64,000 nucleotides of DNA from Nissolia schottii (GCA_003254905.1 QANU01073741.1:537340-601339); one strand, 5' to 3'; positions 1 to 12,557 are shown, counted from the first letter of the stretch. Numbers and translations are program-made. Notes: generated by a model from the letters alone, not told the origin.

Positions 1-1738
1 GAGCCAGAGTATCCACCAACTTCCCTGCATTGGCAGCAGCTTTCAGTGCCAATGCCGTCGCTTCAACCCCAACCTTTGTCGTCAATTTATTCCCTCCTCC
101 ATCCTTCTCCTGACCTCTAGCTTCTTCAACATTAATGATTTGATCCTCTTTCCCAACAAGTTGTTTATTCTGCTGATCCTTGCCCTCAGCATTGTAGTAA
201 TTCCTAGACCTTGTCCATCTCCTGGAGAAAGGATCATACCCTTCCTCCCCTGCTTTCAAATTGGCGTTCACGATGTTTCTATACTCTGACAAGCTCTTGA
301 AGTTCTCGACCTTGTTCTTCCTGTTCATCTCCGCCAGCCTCACCGCCCTCGCGTCGCCCTTCTCCCTCTCTTTCCTGGACTCCTCCAGCTCCGCCACCTT
401 CGCCAATATCCTCTCCGCCTCCGCCTCCTCCCCCTTGGTCTTGGCAATCTCCAACTGCCTCTTCAGCTTGTCCTTCTCCACCGCCACGTTGACGGGCCTT
501 AACTTCTTCTCCTCCAGCATCTGCTTCACCGTCGCCGCCGAGTAAACGTAACTGTTAGTCCTCCTTATCGCCTCTCTCTTCTCCGCCACGCTCATCTTGC
601 TCGGCATCTGGCTGGAGGTTCTCTCAATTTCCCTAAGCCACTGCCTGAACTCCTTCTCCGTCGGCGCCGAATCCGAAACCACCGCAACCTGAAACCCCTT
701 GGCAGAGCTCTCGCTTCCCCAAACGCAGATCAAGTACTTGTGGGTCATTCTGTTCTCCACCTTGTAAGGTCTGTTCGGATCGCCGCTATCGATGCTCTGA
801 ACCATGCAGAGCCTGTAGACCGGTCCGCTCTGCGATTTCCCGATCCCGATCCGGACGAAGCAGCCGGCGATCAGGTCCTCAAAGAACGGCTCGCTCAGCC
901 ACTTCACCAGCCTCGACCTCCTGATCGTGATTTCCTTTATGTCATCGAACGTCGGCGTTGATTCTGCAAGATTGGTCTTGTCGTCGTCGTCGTCGCTGTC
1001 AGCTAGGCCGCCGTCGGAGGAGGAGGATTCTCTCTCACTGTCGGAGACTCTCATCCCGCTCTCGCTCTGGCTACTGGAGCTGCTCGAACTCGCGGCGGTT
1101 CGAGATTTTCGCTCCAATGGCGAAACTCCCTTGCTGGTTGAAGGTGGCGGCGGCGGCTTCTCGGCGCCGCCGCATGTGGTTGTGTCGATGATCTGGTGCT
1201 TCATCCTCTTGGCGCGCAGTTCGCTGAGGACGTCGCCCTTGGCGGCTGTCTTCTCTGCGTGCCTTGCTGATGAACGGACCTTGGCGGATGAAATTGGAGG
1301 GAGCGGCGACGATGATGATTGGCTCTTTGCGACGGTTGCATTTGCGTTGCTGTTGTTGTCTCTCATCTTCATTCTCATTTGTTGTTTGAATTCTCTCTCG
1401 CCTTTCTTGGCTGCTCTGTCTGACAAGATCATCTCTCTCTCGAGCTCAGTCATCTTCGCCAGCCTCTCCTTGTCGTCTTCGTTCTTGTACAGATCACTCC
1501 CGAGGTCTTCTTCGCTGCTTCCTCCCTCATTGTCGACTGGTCTCTTGCTGAGGTCCAGCCTCTTCTTGAGCGGAACATTGGATGACGATGCCTTCTTGCC
1601 CTCTTCCTCCTCCTCCGACTCTTGTTCCCTTCTGGAGTCATCTTTCAGTTTTGGGTTACGGGGCTTGTGTCGTTTTCTGATGACAGGGGAGCTGGTCCTT
1701 CCAGCTGCCTCAAGAAGCATGTTCTCCAGGTCTGCCAT
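1..1738 (-). CDS. VIP5: VIP5/RTF1-like Plus3-domain protein, Paf1 complex subunit (C-terminus outside window)
   Basis: This is a single uninterrupted reading frame from the ATG at 1738 to the window edge, 579 codons without a stop. The N-terminus MADLENMLLEAAGRT is the family's characteristic start. It is followed by a Ser/Glu/Lys-rich charged region, then a Plus3 domain at about residues 263-375 (EITIRRSRLVKWL, then GCFVRIGIGKSQSGPVYRL). A Lys/Glu-rich coiled coil follows (about 393-475), then the conserved YDPFSRRWTRSRNYY block near residue 507. Arabidopsis VIP5 is about 640 aa, so roughly 70 residues are missing beyond base 1. In the family, RTF1/VIP5 belongs to the nuclear Paf1 complex, which couples RNA polymerase II elongation to histone modification and in plants supports FLC-type flowering repressors. 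Plus3 binds phosphorylated SPT5 and DNA. I saw no intron in the visible part. The identification is from remembered family sequence and is strong. Confidence 0.93.
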   Translation of the reverse strand, partial: MADLENMLLEAAGRTSSPVIRKRHKPRNPKLKDDSRREQESEEEEEGKKASSSNVPLKKRLDLSKRPVDNEGGSSEEDLGSDLYKNEDDKERLAKMTELEREMILSDRAAKKGEREFKQQMRMKMRDNNSNANATVAKSQSSSSPLPPISSAKVRSSARHAEKTAAKGDVLSELRAKRMKHQIIDTTTCGGAEKPPPPPSTSKGVSPLERKSRTAASSSSSSSQSESGMRVSDSERESSSSDGGLADSDDDDDKTNLAESTPTFDDIKEITIRRSRLVKWLSEPFFEDLIAGCFVRIGIGKSQSGPVYRLCMVQSIDSGDPNRPYKVENRMTHKYLICVWGSESSAKGFQVAVVSDSAPTEKEFRQWLREIERTSSQMPSKMSVAEKREAIRRTNSYVYSAATVKQMLEEKKLRPVNVAVEKDKLKRQLEIAKTKGEEAEAERILAKVAELEESRKEREKGDARAVRLAEMNRKNKVENFKSLSEYRNIVNANLKAGEEGYDPFSRRWTRSRNYYNAEGKDQQNKQLVGKEDQIINVEEARGQEKDGGGNKLTTKVGVEATALALKAAANAGKLVDTLA

Positions 1739-2376
1739 CTTAATCTCTTGTGTTGCACTATTACTACTACTAAGTTATGCTGCCAATCTGTTTTTGGTTT
1801 TAGACATTCATTGAAATGTGGCATGTTTATGGTTTCATTAGATACACCATTGACGTTCTTGTTTCTATGCTTAATTGGTAAGCTAAAGGGGCAAAATCCG
1901 AAGACAGCTCCAATTTTAGCTGCAACCTACTATAAGAAATTTGACCTTTTGGGGGATCTTTGGGAAATAATGCATTGGCATTGAAGTGATTCCATTCATC
2001 TTTAATGACCACTATATTAATATGATTAAGATTTAAGAAAACAAAGGAAGAAACTGAACCTGAGGGAACGCCAAGGATCAGGATTATTACAAGTAAATAT
2101 TGGTCCTCCTGGTTGTAGACATTGTAAAATTCAGAAACACCCTCTCCTTAGAAGATCACCAGTGTGTACCTTTTGATGCTGCCTATTAATTGGTAGTTGA
2201 GGTACGATATTTCTGTAACTATAAGACTCATGCAAATAGAAGGGCTAATTATAGAAACTAACCCTATAAGTATGTATAAACTTAGCACATGATGTTTGAC
2301 TGCTTCAATAATCATCACAACGGTGTAGATGCAATGCAATGTCAAAACTCTCTCCCTCTCTCTCTCGCTCTCTATC
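1739..2376. other. Upstream flank of the VIP5-like gene
   Basis: This stretch must hold the 5' leader and promoter of the minus-strand VIP5-like gene. I see no convincing coding frame. A CT-rich simple stretch lies at about 2347-2372. No clear TATA box could be assigned. Confidence 0.4.
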
Positions 2377-2634
2377 TGCATGTATACTGCAATTGCGAGG
2401 AAACAGCTTCATGGTGGAATTGTTCGTAGATGCCCAAGCCACTTCTTGGATGCTACCGTACCGAGCGAGTGCATGGTGGATATTGAATTTTAAAATCAAA
2501 CACTTGAGTGGGCTGGGGACACTGACTTGGGCCTTGATGGGAAGGTTTCGAGCCCTTCTTCTAGCCCAAATGCTCAGCCTGGTTTTGAACATGCTGCTGT
2601 CTTGGTGGGACCAGAGGAGAACAGAGATTCTTAG
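2377..2634 (+). pseudogene. Unassigned coding-like remnant with one internal stop
   Basis: One plus frame of 86 codons has a single internal stop (TAA at codon 37) and ends with TAG at 2632-2634, in a region far richer in GC than its surroundings. An ATG lies at 2380. The frame reads ...GGIVRRCPSHFLDATVPSE... before the stop and EWAGDTDLGLDGKV... followed by ...EHAAVLVGPEENRDS after it. The composition (Asp, Glu, Gly, Ser, Pro) looks protein-like rather than random AT-rich sequence. It could be a last-exon relic of a displaced gene copy or a last exon whose upstream exons lie elsewhere. I do not recognise the family, and no function is assigned. Confidence 0.33.
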
Positions 2635-2805
2635 TTTAAGCCCAGATGTTAATTGTATCTATTGGATGCCTCTACGTATGTTAATTGTTCACTAATGCTA
2701 CATATACAAAAACGTTTGAATAACATAGAGATAACTCTCTCACAAAAATATGGGTCCCACTATGGAGAGAGAAAATGTGAATATAGTAGAGTTCATGCTG
2801 AGAAT

Positions 2806-3217
2806 TAGGGGTGAATATGGGTTAGGTCGGGTTTGGTCAAATTTTGTTGGTTTTTTTTAGTGGGGACTCGTTTGACTTGTGACCCGTTTGGGTCGGGTCG
2901 GTGGGTGACCCACCATTTTTTTTAAAAAAATAAAAATAAAAATATATTTTTAATTAAAAATATATATTATGTTTTGATACATAAAATGATCTTAGCCAAA
3001 AAAAATAAATCTAATAAAAATATATATTTTTTATTTTTAATATATATAAAATAATAAAATAAATGATGGGTCGACGGATTGAGTCGATTTTAACTAGTTA
3101 TACTCAGCATCCAACCCAATACAAGAGATGGGTTAGGCGGGTTCGACCTGTTGACTTGACCTAACTCGACCCAAAGGGGTCGAGTTGGTGGGTCGGACCA
3201 CCCGCTAATCACCCCTA
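2806..3217. mobile_element. hAT-type non-autonomous element (MITE)
   Basis: The ends are inverted: TAGGGGTGA at the left and the complementary TCACCCCTA at the right, with further loosely inverted GGGT/ACCC-rich sequence inside. The flanks are ctgagaat (2798-2805) and gtgagaat (3218-3225), an 8-bp target duplication with one mismatch, the length expected for hAT. The interior is GGGTCGGGT-like sequence around an AT-rich core. It has no coding capacity. Confidence 0.72.
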
Positions 3218-6200
3218 GTGAGAATTGTCCCCTTGATATACTTGTAGCATTCTCCGTTAATTGTTTTACCTTTGAAAATGATAGTGGGAGATGGTACTGG
3301 TTTCAATTACAAAAGTGATATCAATAAGAAATTCACTGATAATATATGTTGGTACAACTACAAGTCTACAACCAATTAATGCCAGCATCTTCTGAGTTTT
3401 TTTGTCTATTTTTTTTAGACTTGTGGGATTTTCGGTTTAAATTATCAGTAGTGACAAGTCTACTGGTTCTTCCAATATTATTCTTTTTCCAATTACAAGG
3501 CATAAAAACAGAAATTGGGTTTTATGTTATGTGATATATCAATGCTAACGAGGTTTAAACTCCTAATCTCATACATACGGCTAAAACCTCTCACAACTAG
3601 ATCATTTTAAGTGCCTTTTGAATTGAAATCGTTTTTAAGAATAAGGTTGAAAAAGTTGAATTAACTGTTGAAGTGGAAAATTATATGAAGTCATAAATTT
3701 TGCCCAAATCTATATAATAAAATAATGTGGTGTGTGTTAATTTTTAGATAGATAACTAAGTCATATTATTTTAGTCCATTCAACTACCATCTATGATTTT
3801 AGTAAAAAATTTGGCAGCCTAACATTATCTTTTAAAGTTACTTTTCTTTTCATACAATTAAAAAACAACTTAACATTACTTAGACGTAGTTTAATAATAT
3901 TGCGACTTTTTAAAAATGGTTAAAAATCATCACATAAGATACTTTCAAGATCTTCATACTTTCTTCCCGTTGCTTTTTCAATATTGAGAAAATAACAAGA
4001 TTATGAAATTAGAAGTATAAAATTATCAGATTATGATTTTCTTTGGGATATTTACAAGTAGGAATTGCTTTTTAGGATTTTTTTCGATTTCAAAATTTTT
4101 ATTATTATTTTATTATGAAGTTTGGGTTTTTTTTCTCTGAATTCATGATTTTTTTTTGTGTTAAAAATTGGGGATTTTTTCTATGATTTAAAAAAAATAT
4201 ATCCATAATCCTGTAAATGCTCCTATAACCATAATCATGCATATAAGTTAAAAAGAATCAATACAAAAGTGAATGAGCCTTACAAATTTTCATAAGTCCG
4301 GGATGCTGTTCATGTTCTTTATGTGACTTGTTACAGTTTCTTTTACCCAAAAACTGCGCTTCATATCGTCATGTCCTTTTTATGTCTTCTGTTGATTACC
4401 TTTTGCAATGGAAACTAATGCTTCCCTTAAAAAGGTTGTGGGAGATGAGATTTTAGTAGGGTTGAGAAGTCAAACCAGTATATGGTTATGTAGAGTGTCT
4501 CTATGGTAATTGTCATAAATTTGAACTATTAAGCACTATAGTAATTAGTAAAGATCATATATGGTAACAATTGTTTCTCTAGAATTCAAACATTGGTCTT
4601 CTCTTTGTGAGTGTTTTAAATTATTAGGTACTTGTATGATTGTGATTGAATTACTTGTAGAGTAGAGTGATCTAATCATCTGTTTGACAACTACATGAAA
4701 TTGAAATAATCTACAAGTGGTCAAAATTATAATTTTAGTGGTGCTCATAAACACCTAATAATTTTCTATAAGCGCAACTTACTTACCACTAAACTCAACT
4801 ATTGTTTGTATATGAAAATTATTGGTTAAATATTCTAATCTTATAAACAATCATAATGTAAGAATCCTTAAACTTAGACAACGTCATTTTTAAGTTTGTC
4901 TTGTGAACCTACGTAAAACGCCTCAAAAATAACCACTCAATAGTGAGAAACAAACATTACACAATAAAAACATTATTACCAAATATTTCTGCATGTCTGT
5001 GCACGTGTGAATTTAATGTTATTATAAAACAAAAAACAAATATGGTCGTAAACATTTATGTGTGTTCACGTATTGTTTAATATTATTTATTTTCTGTGAA
5101 TGACAATATTTGTTTCTCTGTTAAGCAATGTTCATTTTTTGTGATATTTATTTCTTTGTTAGAGTGATTGTTAGATGATTATTTTTTAGGTCTCCGGCTT
5201 GAAAATAAATCTCTTTTTGTAATAATATTTGTTAAAAGAAGAAATGTTATTGTATTTTACCTTACTTTTAAAATTTTTTTTTTTACTTTTTCCTTATTAT
5301 ATTTTATTGTGAAATGAAAGAGCATTGATAAAATGAAAGAGTAACAGTTAAATATAATTTTATTTTGAAAAGTTGAAATTGTATAATAATTTTCTGAATT
5401 ATTGTAAAAATCAAAAACTTATACCGCTAATAATTTAAAAAACGAAGCAATTAGCAATACACTCTCTGACTCAGTCGTTTGTTCAGTTTTTTTCTTTGCA
5501 TAATATATATTCGTATTTCCGAACATCGCACTCATCGATGACATAATACCTTTTATCATAAAAATGAGTTTTTTTTCCTCCATTTTTTTGCGAAGTTCCC
5601 TATACTGATGCAGTGCTCTAATAATTAGAAAAAACAATAAGTTGGATTTGAATGATTGATAGAATCATTACTATGATTAAATAATTCTTGAGTAAAAGAG
5701 AGAAGGTTCAAATAATTAAAAGGATTTAATTTCTATATCCTTCCTAACGATATAAATGAGATCAAAAATGTTACATGTACACTCAATTTTATACACTCAT
5801 ATATACATCATTAATAATGCACAAACTTTATTCTCACGAGACACAAACATTACAAACTTGTAAATGATACTTTCAACTATACTTAATTAAGTGCACAAAC
5901 ATTACATGAGTTAAAACACAAACTTTATATATATAAGTACCAGGTGTATGTATGGTGTATGGTTTTTGGTGTACGTGTAGCAGAACTCAAATGAGATTTA
6001 TACATTATTATTTAATCGTGACCGCGTGTTTTTATATATAATTTGTTTTGAGATAAATATAAGAATTGATCGCTTTTATTAATAGAAAAATACATAATTA
6101 CTGTATGATGGTTTAAAACTGCACCAAAATTAATCACTTATCATAGAATCTTTAACTGTTATTATGTATTGCTTGTATACTGAGAAAGGAAAAGGGATTT

Positions 6201-7022
6201 TTGACTCTTGAGGGCTTAGCCTTGTCTTTTCATTTTTGTTGTACCAAAAATGAAAAAAAGAAAGGAAATGGGAATTGCAAGCGATGGAGAAAGAAAAGCC
6301 TATAGAATTTGCTACTTAAGCATGTGACCTTTTATTACTCTACTCTAGGTTTAGATTGGTAAAATACTAACATGGTGATGGATGCATATCCATTTCCATG
6401 TATAGCAGGTTTTTCTTTGTCGGCACGCAAACTTAGCTTCCTTGACGCAAGAGCCATACTATTAAGCCCCATCCCATGACTTAATGCGTGCTTGTTAAAA
6501 TAAAAAATGGTTTCCCATCGTATCTTATAAAATAAATATATTTTTGATAATTTTTAAAATTAAATTTATTAATTTTTGTCATCAATCCATAATTAAATAT
6601 GGCATATCAATGTATTGTATAATTTAATGTGGTGAATTAATATTTTATAATATAATATTAGTATAAATTACAAAAAAAAAAAAAAAAAGAGTCTAAGATT
6701 GTAAATGAATCTCTAAAGTGAAGGTAGAACAAGGGATGTCACGTTTGGATGGATGAAGTGGAAATGTGAACGGTAGGTAAATTGGCAATTCATCAAAAAT
6801 CATAACTCACTGCAAATACACCGTAAACGGTCAACTCATCTCAGAAACCACAACTGCCCCATTTTTTCAATTAATCTCGTAATTCCAGAACATAATGATG
6901 GATCCATTTTTTTTGCTTAAAAAACATCACTTAATCGGTAAATCCAAAAGAAACAACTTATTATTAATCAGTAATGATAGTATTGAAACACTAACCCCTC
7001 CCAAACCCTCACTTCCCCCAAA
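3218..7022. other. AT-rich intergenic region
   Basis: About 3.8 kb between the hAT MITE and the DUF538 gene. It is AT-rich with many stops in all frames. Only short chance ORFs are present and none resembles a protein family. An A-run of 16-18 bases lies near 6670-6687. I see no RNA gene. Confidence 0.5.
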
Positions 7023-7523
7023 TCAGACCTCCTTCACTCCAACAACGGCTTCACTGACTTGCTCCTTCTTCTTCTCCTTCTCCTCACTCTCCTTCGGTTT
7101 CTCCTCAACCTCGAACGCCGACACCGGAAATGACCTAAATAGCCCTGTCGGCGTCTTGAACGTGATCTTCCCGGTGGGAGGGTCATCCACGTAAATATCA
7201 CTGAGCGAGATCCAGAGCACGAACTCCTTGGTCTTCACGCCGGTGAGCTTCTTGATCTTGCCGCGCTCCACCGTCGCGGTGACCTCAGTCGCGTACGAGA
7301 CGAGCTTCCCGATCTCCTCGAACTTGTGAGTGTAGCTCTTCTTCTGCTTCAGCCACACGAAGCCGTTCTCCCTGTCGTAACCGCACTCCTCCATGTCCTT
7401 CAGCGGGAGGAGGCCGTTGGGGAGCGCGATTTCTCGCAGAAGCTCCTTCGACTTCTCCTGGCAGATTTCGTCGCCGTGGTAAACCTCTGATCTCGCTTTC
7501 ACTTCCTCTGTTATCAGAGACAT
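7023..7523 (-). CDS. DUF538 family protein, SVB/SVB-like
   Basis: A 166-aa intronless protein starting MSLITEEVKARSEVYHGDEI. Strongly family-typical motifs follow: PNGLLPLKDMEECGYDRE, then GFVWLKQKKSYTHKFEEIG, KLVSYATEVTA and IKKLTGVKTKEFVLWISLSD. The tail is Lys/Glu-rich (about 140-166). The Arabidopsis relatives SVB (At1g56580) and At1g09310 have the same length and order. SVB mutants have altered trichome branching; a biochemical role is not settled. The reading frame stays open to an upstream ATG at 7628, but that ATG lies inside the apparent TATA box (7628-7633), so the start at 7523 is preferred. It also matches the family N-terminus exactly. The gene stands alone with no close neighbour. 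Confidence 0.92.
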   Translation of the reverse strand: MSLITEEVKARSEVYHGDEICQEKSKELLREIALPNGLLPLKDMEECGYDRENGFVWLKQKKSYTHKFEEIGKLVSYATEVTATVERGKIKKLTGVKTKEFVLWISLSDIYVDDPPTGKITFKTPTGLFRSFPVSAFEVEEKPKESEEKEKKKEQVSEAVVGVKEV

Positions 7524-7627
7524 CTTTGTTTTGACGGTTATGGATCTGTGACGATTGTTGCTTTGAGACTTTGGACCTCCGATTTTGGCTGTGATGATTG
7601 GAGATGGGAAAAGGTTGGGGGGTTTCA

Positions 7628-7633
7628 TATATA
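7628..7633 (-). promoter_or_regulatory. TATA box of the DUF538 gene
   Basis: On the minus strand the sequence reads CTATATATGAAACC. A TATATA core lies 105-110 bp upstream of the preferred ATG. Transcription would start near 7600 and leave a leader of roughly 75-80 nt. Confidence 0.6.
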
Positions 7634-7639
7634 GCTCTC

Positions 7640-10014
7640 CATCTATGAATGTGCCCCTCTTTTTTCAAGTTAATTACGATTGATGCCACTACGGTTAATT
7701 CATGTCCTTGTTAAATTATTCAAAACTCCACCCAATTTGCTTATAGAAAAGTATTTGTTTCTAAGATTCCGGTTGATTCCGTGTTTTAATTTTTGAAGTT
7801 GAATTTTTTTTAAAATGATAAAGGAGTTTTATATTATCATTACATATTGACAAATTAATAATCATATGTAAAATTATAAGAATGAATTTGATTGATTTAA
7901 AATTATGTAGACGATGTTATAAATTTTAAAAATCGATTTGATGTTTTATTTTATAGTTAACTATGATATCCACAACTAAAAAGGTTATTTAAATAAAATA
8001 AATTATTTGAATAATTGTGTAAAACATTTTACAATAACAATATATATATATATATGTATATAAATTAAACTCATTTAAAAATAAGGCTGTTTTTAGATAA
8101 TATATTACTGCATGCTACAATTTTTTATGTTTTTGATCTTGAAACAAAGATCTTAGAATTTTTTGCTTAGTGTGCATATGTATTTAAGAAAATTTTGAGA
8201 ACCTTATACTATGGAGTAATAAACACTCAGCAATTTTATTGTGATTCATAAATATTTTCTGGAAAAAAAGTATAGAGTCACCTATCACCACCACAAATAA
8301 ATCTTCCTGTCTCTAAACTTTGAGTAATACTATAATAGATTCTTTTATTATTTGTTGATACAACAATGATAATATTTGTTTTACATTAAATTTGGACCAT
8401 TAATTAATTTATTTTTTGTTTTATTGAAAAATTGATAATTCTATGCTATTTGATGGGTAATATTATAAAATTAATTATCCATAGCTTATATTGATAAATG
8501 AAAAAAAAATCATTAACATTTGTCATTATTAATATTAATTTAGAAAATTCTTTCACACGAGGATCTATTAAGTCTTAAGCTAATTAAAGTTTAAAGATCA
8601 ATTAAGAAGATTCAAATTTTCTAAAGTTCATGGTGGTAGTTTCTAAAAGAGTATAAGTTTTTTTTGTGCATAGAAGAGTATAAGTTTAGGGGATTTGTAT
8701 ATATTTTTTAATAAGATTGTGATTCATAGATATGTCGGTAGATGAAAGTGAAATTATACATCATAGTAATGTCATTATCATATCACACTAATGAAATTAG
8801 TCTAGCAACTATAATATTAATGATAATTACCTTAGAAATACATCAAATGATTTCAAAATTTATAATGTAACCATTAATATTCAATGAAAAAGAAAGCTAT
8901 TCCTTACTCCATCCATTCCTCAAACAAAGAAAAATCAATTTAATTCATATCAATAAATAGGATCATGTAAACATTTCTCAATCTTTCAACGGTCCCGCTT
9001 GATATAGCCTTTATGATTGCATGTATTGATGCTGTTGAAAATTTATGGCATAATAAAGTTAGGAATAGTTGAGTTGGAGACGGATAGCAATCACAATGGC
9101 TTTACGTGTAATGTAGTTGGGAAGGTCACCAATGTTATTTATTAGGCTCTACACCTCACTCCTTTTCCTATTCCCACCGTTCTACATCATATTCATCTCT
9201 ACTTACTTTTGTTTTCTTCTTAATTTTCTCGTCTCTTTGAATTTTGGTTGGTACAAACAAACCAAGTTAAGTTTCTCTACCAATAGAAAAACCAAGTTTG
9301 TTTTATGGTAAAAAGAAGGTCGAAGCCCAAACCAAGATAACTTTACTTTTATGTTTCACCTTGGTTTCCTATCGTATACGGAGTCAATTTTAAATTCACA
9401 TTTTTGAAAGAAAAAAAAAAAACTTGATTGTAACTATTCGAAAATCAAATTATTTCTATTATATGTGTGTGTGTGATGATTTGTTATGCATGCTCCTCAC
9501 TGAAGTTGGGTTTAGGTTTTAGAATTGATTTTTGAACTGAAACAACATCCCTAATTGTTAGACCAGAATTTATTTTGGTAGATAGTTAGAAGACAGATAG
9601 CAATCATAATTTAAGCTGACTTAAAATTAAAATCGGATATTGCGTTCAGATAATATAATATTTATAGTTAAATTTTAAAATATAAAAATATGAAAGCAAA
9701 GTAAGAAGTATTATATGAATACTTTTAAATAAAGAATATTACCATACCATGAATAAGATTTTAATTTAAGTCAAGAATTTATAATTCACTTAATTTAAAA
9801 AATAAATATATGATATTACCAAACTAGGCCAATAGATATATTTTTCAAAACTAATCATATGTTTCAATTGGCTTTGAACAATGCCGAATTATCGAACCAG
9901 AGTAGATGCTCAAAACGTTACAATACAATTTGACAATGATATATACCAGAAAATCAATCAAAACCCAAACTAAAAGTGGCATGAATCAACGAAGATAATT
10001 GGTTAAATACTTAT
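7640..10014. other. AT-rich intergenic region
   Basis: Apart from an (AT)n run near 8040-8062 and A-runs near 9410-9422, I see nothing. The short ORF at 9117-9311 has no family resemblance and sits in low-complexity sequence. Confidence 0.45.
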
Positions 10015-10354
10015 GGGTAAATATACTATACTATTTAATTTATCTATTTTTTTAATAATTTTTACAATTAAATTTATCAAATTTTGTTATCATTCATGTT
10101 TTTATATGATCGTAATAAATTTTTCATGAGTCAAATCATTAGAAAAGTCAACTTATAAAAAGTTTAGATATTCACCAACCATTTGAACTACGCCTTTTTA
10201 TAAATATTGTATTGAAAAATATTAATTTATCACATTAGATCATATCATCTATTAATATATCATATTAAATAATTAAATAATAATAAAATTTGATGAATTT
10301 AATTATAAAAATGATCAAAAATAGATAAATTGAGTAACATGATTATTTAATCAT
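10015..10354. mobile_element. MITE-like long inverted-repeat element
   Basis: The two arms, each about 75-80 bp, are inverted copies. The left arm contains AATTTATCTATTTTTTTAAT and AATTAAATTTATCAAATTTT. The right arm carries their complements (AAAATTTGATGAATTTAATT, ATAGATAAATTGAGTAACAT). The outer ends are not sharply defined and I could not assign a clear target duplication, so the superfamily is open. A one-armed relative may lie near 6525-6600. Confidence 0.5.
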
Positions 10355-11247
10355 CGTTTTACTGTTTGGATTCATCTAACAACCTTAAACCATAGGTTTT
10401 TTATTTATGCCATGCATGGTTCTATATTCCTTGCGTCAACCGTACTCGATTTAAATTAAATCCGGGGATATTTTGCAACAACTTAATTTCATGTCCCTCG
10501 TTCCCGTTTTTCTCCCCTTTGCCTTATAAACTAAGCTAGACGTAGGAACGAGGGGAAATATATATGACCAACAGTCTATCGGTACGAGGAAAAGGAACTC
10601 AAATCTTTTAAACATACGCGTCTACATTCAATTTTGGGATCTATAGGTATAGAAAAATGAAAGAAAAAAAAACCCCTCCCTTAAGATTATAAGATGGTAT
10701 TGTGCCCACCTAGGCTTTGACCATACCCTAAAAGATAATCTTTATTTCAATGGATTAAGGGATAATCCGGGAAACAAATAAAAAAAATACTTAAAATAGA
10801 TTTAATCTACCATAAACACCAGTGTTGCATCAATGTGAGTATTGAATATGATGTAATATGATACGCAAATATGATAATTTTATTAAAATATAAAATACAA
10901 ATACGAAAATATATATTAACTGATAAATTATATTTATACATGTAATATTGAATATTTATATTTTAACTATGATCTTTTAATTTTAAAAGATTGATCAAAT
11001 GTTATCTCTGGCATGATAGCTTTGAGAAACCTACTTTTATGTTTAACTTATCATACTACTATATGTATATTTGTCAAAATTAGCTCATCTCATTAATTTT
11101 AATTTTAAATTTTGACAAATGTTATCTTTTAGATATAACAATTTACCACCAAATACCTGATAGGATAATAGATAGAATTAACTACTTTATCTTTTAGTTT
11201 AAAAAATTAGTCATAGAATTCTTTCTTTGAAAAAAAGTCTAGGGCAT
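10355..11247. other. AT-rich intergenic region
   Basis: No coding frame, RNA gene or complete repeat structure was recognised here. Confidence 0.4.
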
Positions 11248-11514
11248 TATTCCCTTTGTTCACAAATTGGAGCCTTTTAAGATTTTTACACATTTATTAA
11301 AAAATTATTAATATTACACAAATATCTAAAAGATTTATATTGACTTGACAAATTTATTATTTTCATTTTTTTAGAATTCTCTGTATTAAATTCCCTCTCT
11401 ATTAAATAAGAGTAAAACATGAAAACAATTAAGTAATACTACATTAAAATTTTAAAACAATATATTGGTGAGCAATTTTTTTTTCTAAAAGACTTTATTT
11501 GTGGACAGAAGGAA
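11248..11514. mobile_element. Stowaway-like (Tc1/mariner) MITE
   Basis: The left end is TTCCCTTTGTTCACAAAT with a CTTTTAAG block. The right end, read on the other strand, is TTCCTTCTGTCCACAAAT with CTTTTAGA. Both ends abut a TA dinucleotide (11246-11247 and 11515-11516), the target duplication expected for Stowaway. It is 267 bp with an AT-rich core and no coding capacity. Confidence 0.62.
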
Positions 11515-11516
11515 TA

Positions 11517-12557
11517 ATATTTAACGCAAATACGTGTACAATAAGCATACGGTACGCATACGTTGAGAAAAGTGAAGTACTTATGCATAGTAGAAAAGTA
11601 GTCAAATTTTATTTGACATGCGTAGGATTATTTACAATGAAATCTTAATGATTAATTCAAATGCTCATAGTCAATTAAGGTTTCTTAATAATTATTCCAA
11701 GATCAAATCTTTTTAACGTATGTGAAATTCCAACTAGCTAGATATCATAGCCAGAGAGCTTAAGGAAAACGACTGAACAAGATTATAGAATATAGAGTAT
11801 GTGCTGTCCAACCTGAATTTGATATGCAGAATTTCCAAACATGGATAATTTCATCGAGTTGTATACTAGGAATTAGGACACTGGCATGCACCTCAGCAAG
11901 TTATTGAACCACTTCACTCTCATGGTCCTTGTCCATCACTTGCACACCACATGGTTTTCTTTGCACCAATTTAAGCCTGTTTAGCTATACATTTATGCAG
12001 CATCCTCCGTGAAAAAGAATAACACACCATACACCCTAATCCCAAATCTCAAGTCTCTGTTAGGAATTTCGTGAGAATTAATGCATGGACATGTTAATGT
12101 GACCCAACACAAGTCTAGAAATAAATCCCGATGTGACACTGTTGAATTGTCTTCAAAGTTCTAACGTGACTCCTAAATCATATTAAGCCACTTATTCCCA
12201 TCAAAGTTCACGCCACTTCGCATCAGTGTGCAACAATCATTACTCCAAGAAATACGAGGACTTAATGGAACAACCATAACGATCTAGAAAGTAATGCCGA
12301 TTACACACAGGGCATGACAAATCCAAATACAACTTGTTTTTTCTTTCTTTTTACTATGGAACAAAAAAGGAAAATATGTAAAAATCTAGCTGAAAATATG
12401 GCTGTGCTATGTTAACAATTTTGATAATTGCCAGATAACTATCACCTATGTGCCTGACAAACCCTGAACCTTGGCTGAGTAAACACAAATCTGTAAAATT
12501 CACTTGACGGAAAGATAAGAAAACCAAGGCAATCAAAAAATGTAATTAGGCATTACT
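11517..12557. other. Spacer and 3' flank of the importin alpha gene
   Basis: The part next to 12557 should include the 3' UTR of the minus-strand importin alpha gene. I see no other gene. Confidence 0.4.

Noticed and set aside
927..1814. 295-codon plus-strand ORF rich in Ser and Leu
   Set aside because: It is antisense to the VIP5-like gene. Ser/Glu/Lys/Arg codons read backwards give long Ser/Leu/Phe-rich frames. The minus protein matches a known family along its length.
7524..7628. N-terminal extension of the DUF538 protein by 35 residues
   Set aside because: The upstream ATG lies in the TATA box, and the extension does not match the family.
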